This document shows, one piece after another, positions 45,620-53,472 of a stretch of 64,000 nucleotides of DNA (the stretch's first letter is position 1; each line of letters starts with the position of its first letter). Below the pieces are notes generated by a model. That model saw only the letters and a list, made by a program, of their open reading frames with translations, did not search any database and was not told the DNA's origin. Made by a program: the position numbers and the translations under genes. The DNA is taken from positions 1,674,110-1,738,109 of the forward strand of contig NZ_VTQH01000001.1 in the NCBI RefSeq assembly GCF_008763945.1, written 5' to 3'. Source of the stretch: Microbacterium testaceum StLB037 (GTDB lineage: Bacteria > Actinomycetota > Actinomycetes > Actinomycetales > Microbacteriaceae).

Positions 45620-48600
45620 ATGAGCACGAACGACTCCGGCGCTTCCGTTCCCGCGCTCTCCCTCGACCTGCCCGCGCGTGCCGCTCGCGTCGCCACCACC
45701 TTCTCCCGTCGCACACCGGCCCCCACCGCTGCGCGCCGCGGCGACCTGCCGCGAGACCCCGCCGCCGCGGCGTTCCTGGCCGCCGCGATCGACGGCGTCG
45801 CCCGTCCCGAGTCGCTCACCTCGGCGGCGTCGGCTCTGCACCGTCTCGCCGAGGACCTCCCGTCCTCGCTCCCGTGGTTCGTCCGCGGAGCGCTGCAGCT
45901 GGGCGGGGCGGTCGCGCCGGTCATGCCCACGCCCGCCGTCCCCCTCGCCCGTCGCGCGCTGCGCGAGCTCCTGGGCGCCCTCGTCCTCGACGCGCGCCCC
46001 GAGCGACTCAGCCCCGCCCTCGCCGCCCTCGGTTCCGAGGTTGAGGTGCGCCTGGTCGGACCCACGGTCGTGGGCGACGCCGGTGCGAGGCGCCGGGTGG
46101 ACGGCATCCGGTCGCTCCTCTCGAGAGAGGACGTCACGCGGATCTCCCTCGCGGTCTCCGACGCCGTGGTCGCCCCCTCGCCCTGGGCGTTCGACGCCGA
46201 GGTCGAGCACGCCGCCGAGCGTATGCTTCCGGTCTTCCTCGACGCGGCCGCCGCGCGCACCCACGTGACCCTGGTCGCCGAGGGCCGTGACGACCTCGAC
46301 CTCACCGTCGCCGTGCTCACCCGGGTGCTCGAGGAGCCGCGGCTGTCGGGTCTGCGGGCCGGGATCCAGCTGCCGATCGCCGTGGCCGAGTCGCTCGACG
46401 CCGTCCGAGAGCTCGCGGCCTGGGCGCGCGTGCGCACGTCCGCGGGCGGAGCCCGCCTGACGGTCCGCCTCAGCGACGCGCCCATCGAGACACCGGATGC
46501 CGTGTCGGCGGCGCGCCACGGATGGCTCGCCCCGGCGCTCACCGCGCGCGACGAGGTCGATGCCGCTCTCGTGCGCGGCCTCCGCGAGGCTCTGAGCGCG
46601 CGCGGGCAGGAGGGGTTCGTCGTCGAGGCGGCGACCGCCGATCCCGAGCGCGCCGCCCTCGTTCTGGCCCTCGCGGCCGAGGCGGAGATCGACGTCGCGC
46701 TGGTGCTGCCGCACACCTCGCCGTGGACTCCGGGCGAGGGGTACCTGCAGACGGCGCCCGCGGCCTACCCCGACGACCTCGACGCCGTCGCCGCGCGCTT
46801 CGCCGCGAACTACGCATCCGCCGTGGCCGGTGCTCCCGACCTCCCGCTTCCCGTGCCCGAGGCCGCCTCCGCGCCCGGAGCCGTCGACGACGCGTCGCCC
46901 GACGACGTGCCCGTCGACGACGCGTCGCCCGACGACGAGGCGCCGGAGACCGCGTCGATCGCGGCGCGCGTGCGACGCGCCCTCGCCGCGGCCGAGCTCC
47001 CGGGTCCCGCCGTCCGGGCGGCGCAGCGCGACATCGAGGCCGATCCCGCGATCCTGCGCGAGCGCGTGGGGGACGATTCCGACGACCCCGGACTCACGCA
47101 GGCGGTGCTGGGGATCGCGCGCGAGGCCGCGGCATCGGGAGACACCTCCGCTCTGGGCCCCGACGTGCAGCAGATGCTCTTCGGCGGCCAGGCCTTCGTC
47201 GACACCGCCGTCTTCTCGGCCCGCGAGAGCGCCGAGCTCGCCGGCGGTGCGCCCGGGTTCCGCAACGTGTCCGACACCGATCCGACCGTTCCCGCCGACC
47301 GCGCATGGGCACGGGCCGCTCTCAGCCGCGTCGCCGGGTCCACCGCGGGAGACGCGACAGCCGCCGCGGGTCGCATCGACGATGAAGCCGGACTGGACGC
47401 GGTCGTCGAGCGCGTGCGCGCTGCCGCCGAACCGTGGGGCGCCCTCGCCGCCGCCGACCGCGCGGTCGTGCTGCAGGCCGCGGCGCGCACCCTCGAGCAG
47501 CGCCGGGCCGAGCTGATCGAGGTGCTCGCCGGCGAGGGGGGAGCGCTGCTCTCCGAAGCCGATGCCGAGGTCAGTCAGGCCGTCGACGCCGCCGCCTACT
47601 ACGCGGCCACCGCCAAAGAGCTCGACCGGGTGCCCGGCGCCGTCTTCGAGCCCGACCGGCTGAGTGTCGTCGCCCCGCGCTGGAACGCCCCGGTGGGCCT
47701 GTGTGCCGCCGAGACCCTCGCCGCGCTCGCCGCCGGATCCGGCGTGGTGCTCACGCCGTCGCCGCGCGCGCGTCGTGCCGGAGCCGTCGTCGCCGAGGCG
47801 CTGTGGGCCGCGGGAGTGCCCCGAGACGTGCTGGCGTACGTCGATTTCGACGAGGACGCCTCGGGTCGCGTGCTCATCGCCCACCCCGGCGTCGACCGGG
47901 TGCTGCTGGCCGGAGCCCGTTCGACGGCCGAGCGGTTCGCCGAGTGGCGGCCGTCGCTGCCCGTGCAGGCGCTCACCGCCGGCCGAAACGTCGCGATCGT
48001 CGCGCCCTCCGCCGACCTCGACGCGGCCGTCGCCGACATCGTCGCCGGCGCCTTCGCGCGCGCGGGTCAGGCTGCCACCGCGGTGTCGCTCGTCATCCTC
48101 GTCGGGGCCGTGGCGCGCTCGTCGCTGTTCACCGAGCAGCTGAAGGACGCGGTGTCGTCGCTGCGCGTGGGCCCCGCCGACGACCCGCTCTCCGACATCG
48201 GCCCGCTGGTCGAAGAGCCCACGGGTGAGGTGCGCCGCGCCCTGACCGTGCTCGGCGACGGCGAGCGGTGGCTCGTCGAACCGCGAGAGCTCGACCTCGG
48301 GCCTGAGACGGCGGGTCGCTTCTGGTCGCCGGGCGTGCGCACGGGCGTCACCGCCGGGTCGCACCTGACCCGGGCCGCGGTCGCGGCGCCGGTGCTCGGC
48401 ATCCTGCACGCCCCCACCGTGACCCGCGCGATCGAGCTGCAGAACGCGATCGCTTCGGGCTTCGTCGCCGGGCTCCACACGCGCGACGAGGCCGATCTCG
48501 ACCTCTGGCTCGACAACGCCGAGGCTGCCGTGCTGCGGGTGAACCGCTCCTCGACCGGCGCGGTGGTCCAGCGCGAGCCGCTCGGCGGCTGGGGCGAAGC

Positions 48601-49360
48601 GTCGGTCGGGGACGGGGCGATGTCGGGCGGCCCGAACCGACTCGTGACGCTCGGCTCGTGGCGGCCGTCGTCGGGCGGGGCGTCGTCGTCGACCCTGCAC
48701 CTGCGCGGGCTCGACTCGCGCATCACGGCCCTGATCGAGGCAGCCCAGCCCACGCTCTCGTACGAGGCGTTCGACTGGCTCCGCCGCGGCGCCCTCTCCG
48801 ACGCCGTCGCCTGGGATCGTGAGTTCGGCCGGGTACGCGACGTCTCTCGTCTGGGTGTCGAGCGCAACCTGCGGCGGTACCGTCCTGTCGACGTGGGGAT
48901 TCGCGCGAGCGGCGACGCCACGTGGCAGGCGGTGCTGCGCGTGCTGGTCGCGGCCGTGCGGTCGGGATCGGCGTTCACCCTGAGCACACCGGTGGGGCTT
49001 CCCGCCGACGTCCGGCACCTGCTGGGAGAGAGCGGGATCGCGGTCTCGGTCGAGAGCGACGACGAGTGGCTGCAGCGCCTGGCGGGTGGCATCCCGGATG
49101 CCGTCGAGACGGACGCCGACGCCCTCGTCGCCGTCCCGCGTCCCGGGCGCCTGCGCCTGGTGGGTCCGGCCGCGACCGTGTCGACGCTGCGCGCGGCCGT
49201 CGCCGAGACGGTCGGGGGCGATGTGTCGCTGACCGTGTACGCGAACGAGGTCACCACGGCCGGTCGCCTCGAGCTGCTGCCGTTCCTGCGCGAGCAGGCG
49301 GTGTCGATCGGCGCGTTCCGCTTCGGCGCCGTCGACGCCTGGAGCGCCGCGGTCATCTGA
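45620..49360 (+). CDS. PutA-like protein with apparently inactive proline dehydrogenase and P5C dehydrogenase domains
   Basis: A 1246-residue protein with the length and domain order of actinobacterial PutA: a PRODH-like barrel (about 60-410), an acidic linker, an aldehyde dehydrogenase-like region (about 470-960) and a C-terminal domain ending LELLPFLREQAVS. The catalytic positions do not match the family as I know it. In the ALDH part GQKCSAAS is GQAATAVS (Ala819 for the Cys) and AETSGKN is ALTAGRN (Leu785 for the Glu). In the PRODH part LDMEE is LVAEG, VRLVKGA is VRLSDAP (Asp286 for the Lys), SHN is TAD, and the C-terminal RRLxEN is ARFAAN. The frame is intact, so it is probably a maintained pseudoenzyme rather than decay. 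Function unknown; a true PutA should exist elsewhere. Confidence 0.82.
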   Translation: MSTNDSGASVPALSLDLPARAARVATTFSRRTPAPTAARRGDLPRDPAAAAFLAAAIDGVARPESLTSAASALHRLAEDLPSSLPWFVRGALQLGGAVAPVMPTPAVPLARRALRELLGALVLDARPERLSPALAALGSEVEVRLVGPTVVGDAGARRRVDGIRSLLSREDVTRISLAVSDAVVAPSPWAFDAEVEHAAERMLPVFLDAAAARTHVTLVAEGRDDLDLTVAVLTRVLEEPRLSGLRAGIQLPIAVAESLDAVRELAAWARVRTSAGGARLTVRLSDAPIETPDAVSAARHGWLAPALTARDEVDAALVRGLREALSARGQEGFVVEAATADPERAALVLALAAEAEIDVALVLPHTSPWTPGEGYLQTAPAAYPDDLDAVAARFAANYASAVAGAPDLPLPVPEAASAPGAVDDASPDDVPVDDASPDDEAPETASIAARVRRALAAAELPGPAVRAAQRDIEADPAILRERVGDDSDDPGLTQAVLGIAREAAASGDTSALGPDVQQMLFGGQAFVDTAVFSARESAELAGGAPGFRNVSDTDPTVPADRAWARAALSRVAGSTAGDATAAAGRIDDEAGLDAVVERVRAAAEPWGALAAADRAVVLQAAARTLEQRRAELIEVLAGEGGALLSEADAEVSQAVDAAAYYAATAKELDRVPGAVFEPDRLSVVAPRWNAPVGLCAAETLAALAAGSGVVLTPSPRARRAGAVVAEALWAAGVPRDVLAYVDFDEDASGRVLIAHPGVDRVLLAGARSTAERFAEWRPSLPVQALTAGRNVAIVAPSADLDAAVADIVAGAFARAGQAATAVSLVILVGAVARSSLFTEQLKDAVSSLRVGPADDPLSDIGPLVEEPTGEVRRALTVLGDGERWLVEPRELDLGPETAGRFWSPGVRTGVTAGSHLTRAAVAAPVLGILHAPTVTRAIELQNAIASGFVAGLHTRDEADLDLWLDNAEAAVLRVNRSSTGAVVQREPLGGWGEASVGDGAMSGGPNRLVTLGSWRPSSGGASSSTLHLRGLDSRITALIEAAQPTLSYEAFDWLRRGALSDAVAWDREFGRVRDVSRLGVERNLRRYRPVDVGIRASGDATWQAVLRVLVAAVRSGSAFTLSTPVGLPADVRHLLGESGIAVSVESDDEWLQRLAGGIPDAVETDADALVAVPRPGRLRLVGPAATVSTLRAAVAETVGGDVSLTVYANEVTTAGRLELLPFLREQAVSIGAFRFGAVDAWSAAVI
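46881..46937 (+). repeat. In-frame tandem repeat in the PutA-like linker
   Basis: A 27-base unit, starting CCGTCGACGACGCGTCGCCC, occurs twice with a 30-base period. It encodes VDDASPDD twice in the acidic linker between the two enzyme-like domains (about residues 421-440). Confidence 0.8.
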
Positions 49361-49390
49361 CCGGGGCCCCGCTCCGCCCGCCCCGGGTTT

Positions 49391-49428
49391 CGAAAACGTT
49401 TAGCGCGGCGGCCGCGCCGGGGTACCGT
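49391..49428 (+). promoter_or_regulatory. Promoter region with AAACGTTT operator for the intracellular arabinofuranosidase
   Basis: CGAAAACGTTTAGC (49391-49404) contains the AACGTT centre common to LacI-family sites. TACCGT (49423-49428) is a likely -10, so the site overlaps the -35 position. GAGGAG precedes the ATG at 49452. Confidence 0.5.
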
Positions 49429-49451
49429 CATCGAAACCGCGAGGAGCACCG

Positions 49452-50966
49452 ATGACCGCTGCCCGACTGACCGTCGACCCCCGTTTCGCGATCGGCCCCG
49501 TGCGCCGACGGCTGTTCGGCGGGTTCGTCGAGCATCTCGGCCGACACGTCTACGACGGCCTCTACGAGCCCGGTCACCCCGAGGCTGACGAGCGCGGGTT
49601 CCGCCGCGACGTGATCGCCCTCGTCCGCGAGCTCGGGGTTTCGACGATCCGCTACCCCGGCGGCAACTTCGTCTCGGGCTTCCGGTGGGAGGACAGCGTC
49701 GGCCCGCGCGCACAGCGCCCGCGCCGCCTCGACCTCGCCTGGCACTCGACCGAGACGAACGAGGTGGGCCTGCACGAGTTCTCGAACTGGCTCGAGGCCG
49801 TCGGCAGCCACCTCATGCTCGCCGTCAACCTCGGCACGCGCGGCACCCTCGAGGCGATCGACGTGCTCGAGTACGCCAACGTCCCCGGGGGCTCGACCCT
49901 CTCGCAGCGGCGCATCGACAACGGCCGCGCGAAGCCGTTCGACGTGCGGGTGTGGTGCCTCGGCAACGAGATGGACGGCCCCTGGCAGCTCGGCCACCGC
50001 TCCGCCGACGACTACGGAAAGCTCGCCGCGCGCACCGCGAAGGGCATGCGCCAACTCGACCCCTCGATCGAGCTCGTGGTGTGCGGCTCGTCGGGCGCGC
50101 AGATGCCCACCTTCGGCGAGTGGGAGCGCGTCGTGCTCGAGCACACCTACGACGACGTCGACATGATCTCGTGCCACGCCTACTACCAGGAGCATGACGG
50201 GGACGCGGCATCCTTCCTCGCCTCGGCCGTCGACATGGACCGCTTCATCGAGGCGGTCGTCGCCACCGCCGACCACGTCGGGGCGGCGCGCGGCAGCACC
50301 AAGAGGATCGACATCTCGTTCGACGAGTGGAACATCTGGTACATCGACCGCGTCGACGCGGTGAAGCCCACCGCGATCGACGACTGGCCGATCGCCCCGC
50401 GTCTGCTGGAAGACGTGTATTCGGTCCAGGATGCCGTGGTCTTCGGCAGTCTGCTCATCTCGCTGCTGAAGCACGCCGACCGGGTGGCGTCGGCCTCCCT
50501 CGCTCAACTGGTGAACGTCATCGCCCCGATCATGACCGAGCCCGGCGGTCCCGCGTGGCGTCAGACGACGTTCTTCCCCTTCGCGATCACCTCGCGCCTC
50601 GCGCGGGGGAGCGCGGTGCGACTGCCCCTCGAGGCCCCGACGCTCGACACCGCCCGGTACGGGACGGTTCCCGCGGTGGATGCCGTGGCCACCGTCGACG
50701 ACGAGACGGGCGCCGCAGCGGTCTTCGTCGTCCACCGCGGTCTCGAACGCCCCGTCGACCTCGACATCGACGTCAGCGCCCTCGGTGCGGTCGAGGTGGT
50801 CGAGACGCACCTGCTGCACGACGACGACCCCGGCGCCTCCAACACCCTCGACGACCCCGAGCGGGTGGGGCCGCGGCCGGTCGAGACGCGCCTCGAGAAC
50901 GGCATCCTGTCTCTGTCCCTCCCGCCCGTCGCGTGGGCCGCGGTGTCGCTGCGGCGCGTGGGCTGA
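49452..50966 (+). CDS. abfA: Intracellular alpha-L-arabinofuranosidase, GH51
   Basis: A 504-residue GH51 enzyme without a signal peptide. It removes terminal arabinofuranosyl units from imported oligosaccharides. Family marks: GGFVEHLGRHVYDGLYEP, the acid/base Glu in CLGNEMDGPWQ, the nucleophile Glu in SFDEWNIWY, and a C-terminal beta-domain. The ATG at 49452 follows GAGGAG. A LacI-type AACGTT palindrome in front suggests sugar-responsive repression by a regulator different from that at the secreted enzyme. It complements the anchored GH51 at 38696. The stop codon is followed directly by GGGGTC, as at palindromic repeats elsewhere. Confidence 0.95.
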   Translation: MTAARLTVDPRFAIGPVRRRLFGGFVEHLGRHVYDGLYEPGHPEADERGFRRDVIALVRELGVSTIRYPGGNFVSGFRWEDSVGPRAQRPRRLDLAWHSTETNEVGLHEFSNWLEAVGSHLMLAVNLGTRGTLEAIDVLEYANVPGGSTLSQRRIDNGRAKPFDVRVWCLGNEMDGPWQLGHRSADDYGKLAARTAKGMRQLDPSIELVVCGSSGAQMPTFGEWERVVLEHTYDDVDMISCHAYYQEHDGDAASFLASAVDMDRFIEAVVATADHVGAARGSTKRIDISFDEWNIWYIDRVDAVKPTAIDDWPIAPRLLEDVYSVQDAVVFGSLLISLLKHADRVASASLAQLVNVIAPIMTEPGGPAWRQTTFFPFAITSRLARGSAVRLPLEAPTLDTARYGTVPAVDAVATVDDETGAAAVFVVHRGLERPVDLDIDVSALGAVEVVETHLLHDDDPGASNTLDDPERVGPRPVETRLENGILSLSLPPVAWAAVSLRRVG

Positions 50967-50977
50967 GGGGTCACCCG

Positions 50978-51050
50978 CTCGCAGAACGGTCGCTTTCTCG
51001 CAGTTCTCCGGGCGAAAAAGTGCGAGATACGTGCGTTCCCGCGAGAAACG
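50978..51050. repeat. Intergenic repeat, family 3
   Basis: CTCGCAGAACGG at 50978, then TCTCGCA (50996-51002) and its complement TGCGAGA (51021-51027), and CGCGAGAAACGG at the end. The layout matches the copy at 31031 inside the cytochrome b gene. Confidence 0.6.
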
Positions 51051-51241
51051 GGCCGGGCCGCGCGGTCCGTCGTGCCGCGTCGCTCGCTCTCGCGCGCACG
51101 CGCGTGCGACAATGACACCGGCGTGCTCGGACCGACCTTTCCCCGCACGGCGCCACATGAACCTGATGGGCGCCGCACGGGTTCGAAGGGCCACCGAGCC
51201 CCAGGACAGCGTCCGCCGCACCTTTCCTCCGAGGAGCAGAG

Positions 51242-52126
51242 ATGTCCGCTACCCCCACCGCCACCACCGCCGAGTCCTCTACCGGCGCGCGCGTGCAGCA
51301 GCACCGTCGGTACCTCATGTGCCGGCCCGAGCACTTCACGGTGAGCTACAGCATCAACCCGTGGATGGAGCCCTCGCGCCCCACCGACACGAACCTCGCC
51401 CTGACGCAGTGGAAGTCGCTGTACGACACCTACGTCTCGCTCGGCCACGAGATCGAGCTCATCGACCCGCTCGAGGGACTGCCCGACATGGTCTACACGG
51501 CCAACGGCGGCTTCGTGATCGACGGCATCGCGTACGGGCCGAAGTTCCGCTTCCGCGAGCGCGCCGCCGAGGCCCCCGCGTTCATCGACTGGTTCGCCGC
51601 CAACGGCTTCGAGGTCGCCGAGCCCGTCGAGGTCAACGAGGGCGAGGGTGACTTCCTGCTCGTGGGGAACACGATCCTCGCGGGCACGGGCTTCCGCTCC
51701 ACGGGTGACAGCCACCGTGAGGTCGGCGAGGTGTTCTCGCGCGAGGTCGTCTCGCTGACGCTGACCGACCCGCGCTTCTACCACCTCGACACCGCGATCT
51801 CGGTACTCGACCCGGTCGAGGGCCCCGGTGGCGTCGACAAGGCCAACATCGCCTACCTGCCCACCGCATTCGATGAGCGCAGTCAGGCGATCCTGCGGGA
51901 GCGGTACCCGGATGCCATCCGGGTGGCGGATGCCGACGGCGCGGTGTTCGGCCTGAACTCGGCGAGCGACGGCAAGAACGTCATCATCTCCCCGCGCGCG
52001 GTCGGCTTCGAGGCGCAGCTGCGCGAGCGCGGCTACACCCCCGTCCTCGTCGACCTGTCCGAGCTGCTGCTCGGCGGCGGTGGCATCAAGTGCTGCACGC
52101 TCGAGCTGCGCGGAGGTGCCCGATGA
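51242..52126 (+). CDS. Dimethylargininase-like hydrolase (DDAH / amidinotransferase family)
   Basis: A 294-residue enzyme of the guanidino-group modifying fold. The substrate-binding Asp/Glu (NEGEGDF), the catalytic His (H181 in FYHLDT) and Cys284 or Cys285 (GGGGIKCCTLEL) are all present. DDAH enzymes convert methylated arginines to citrulline, and related members act on arginine itself. The next gene, overlapping by 4 bases, is ornithine aminotransferase, so a route from arginine to ornithine or glutamate semialdehyde is more likely than one limited to methylarginines. The ATG at 51242 has GAGGAG upstream. The first 20 residues are low-complexity. Confidence 0.88.
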   Translation: MSATPTATTAESSTGARVQQHRRYLMCRPEHFTVSYSINPWMEPSRPTDTNLALTQWKSLYDTYVSLGHEIELIDPLEGLPDMVYTANGGFVIDGIAYGPKFRFRERAAEAPAFIDWFAANGFEVAEPVEVNEGEGDFLLVGNTILAGTGFRSTGDSHREVGEVFSREVVSLTLTDPRFYHLDTAISVLDPVEGPGGVDKANIAYLPTAFDERSQAILRERYPDAIRVADADGAVFGLNSASDGKNVIISPRAVGFEAQLRERGYTPVLVDLSELLLGGGGIKCCTLELRGGAR

Positions 52127-53340
52127 GCACTACTGTCGACGCACTCGGCGCGCGTCTGATCGCCGAAGAGGGCGCCCACCTCGCCCACAACTACCACCCG
52201 CTCCCGGTCGTCGTCTCGCGCGCCGAGGGCGTGTGGGTCACCGACGTCGAGGGCAAGCGCTACCTCGACCTGCTCTCGGCCTACTCCGCCCTCAACTTCG
52301 GGCACGGCCACCCCGCGATCCTGGCGGCGGCGCGCGAGCAGCTCGACCGGCTGACGCTGACCAGCCGCGCGTACCACAACGATCGTCTCGGCCCCTTCGC
52401 CACCGCGCTCGCGCAGCTGTGCGGCAAAGACATGGTCCTGCCGATGAACACCGGCGCCGAGGCCGTCGAGACCGGCATCAAGGTCGCCCGCGCGTGGGGC
52501 TATCGCACGAAGGGCATCGCCCCGGACGCCGCGACGATCATCGTCGCCAACGGCAACTTCCACGGCCGCACCACCACGATCGTCGGCTTCAGCGACGACC
52601 CCACGGCGCACGACGACTTCGGTCCGTACGCGCCGGGGTTCGTGCACGTGCCGTACGGGGACGCGGATGCCATCGCCGCGGCCATCGACGAGAACACCGC
52701 CGCCGTGCTGCTCGAGCCCATCCAGGGCGAGGCCGGCGTCGTGCTCCCGCCCGAGGGGTTCCTGCAGCGCGTGCGGGAGATCTGCCGCGAGAACAACGTG
52801 CTGTTCATCGCCGACGAGATCCAGTCGGGTCTCGGACGCGTGGGCGAGACGTTCGCGTGCGACCGCGAGGGCGTCGTGCCCGACGTGTACCTCCTCGGCA
52901 AGGCGCTCGGCGGCGGCATCCTGCCCCTGTCGGCCGTCGTGGCGAACGAGGACGTCCTCGGGGTCATCCGCGCGGGCGAGCACGGGTCGACCTTCGGCGG
53001 CAACCCGCTGGCCGCGGCCGTGGGTCTGCGGGTCGTCGAGATGCTGGCATCCGGAGAATTCCAGACCCGCGCGAAGGCGCTGGGCGCGCACCTCGAGGCG
53101 TCGCTGCAGACGTTGATCGGGCACGGGGTCACCGCTGTCCGCATCGCGGGCCTGTGGGCCGGTGTCGACATCGACCCCTCGTACGGCACGGGCCGCGAGG
53201 TGGCTGAGAAGCTGCTGGCCCGCGGAGTGCTCGTGAAGGACACGCACGGCCAGACGATCCGCATCGCGCCGCCGCTGACGATCCACGCGACCGAGCTCGA
53301 CTGGGCCGTCGAGCAGGTTCGGCTCGTGCTGGCTGCCTGA
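52123..53340 (+). CDS. rocD: Ornithine aminotransferase
   Basis: A 405-residue class III aminotransferase. The PLP-binding Lys is K260 (LLGKALGGGILPLS), preceded by the DEIQSGLGR motif and NGNFHGRT. It turns ornithine into glutamate 5-semialdehyde, transferring the amino group to 2-oxoglutarate. The ATG at 52123 overlaps the DDAH-like stop (ATGA) with GGAGGTG upstream, so the two proteins are made together. The product is the substrate of P5C dehydrogenase, although the nearby PutA-like protein seems unable to use it. Confidence 0.95.
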   Translation: MSTTVDALGARLIAEEGAHLAHNYHPLPVVVSRAEGVWVTDVEGKRYLDLLSAYSALNFGHGHPAILAAAREQLDRLTLTSRAYHNDRLGPFATALAQLCGKDMVLPMNTGAEAVETGIKVARAWGYRTKGIAPDAATIIVANGNFHGRTTTIVGFSDDPTAHDDFGPYAPGFVHVPYGDADAIAAAIDENTAAVLLEPIQGEAGVVLPPEGFLQRVREICRENNVLFIADEIQSGLGRVGETFACDREGVVPDVYLLGKALGGGILPLSAVVANEDVLGVIRAGEHGSTFGGNPLAAAVGLRVVEMLASGEFQTRAKALGAHLEASLQTLIGHGVTAVRIAGLWAGVDIDPSYGTGREVAEKLLARGVLVKDTHGQTIRIAPPLTIHATELDWAVEQVRLVLAA

Positions 53341-53369
53341 GCGCCGCCCGCGGGCGCGACTCTGTTGTG

Positions 53370-53436
53370 CGATAAACGCGCGCTGCACCGGTAAACGCTC
53401 GCTGCGGGCGTTTCCGAGTGCAGCGCGCGTTTATCG
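53370..53436. terminator. Long nested palindrome between convergent genes
   Basis: CGATAAACGCGCGCTGCAC and GTGCAGCGCGCGTTTATCG are perfect 19-bp arms around a 29-base loop. The loop contains a second pair, AAACGC / GCGTTT. It lies in the gap between rocD and the oxidoreductase and should terminate both. It does not match the other palindrome families here. Confidence 0.75.
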
Positions 53437-53472
53437 GCGGGGTGGATCTTCCCGGCGGCCTCGCGAGTGGGC

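Noticed and set aside
40109..49018. A very long open frame on the minus strand (nearly 3000 codons)
   Set aside because: It runs antisense through the arabinofuranosidase and PutA-like genes and across the protease gene in another frame. Its composition is Arg/Gly/His/Val-rich without domains. It is the shadow of G/C-rich third codon positions.
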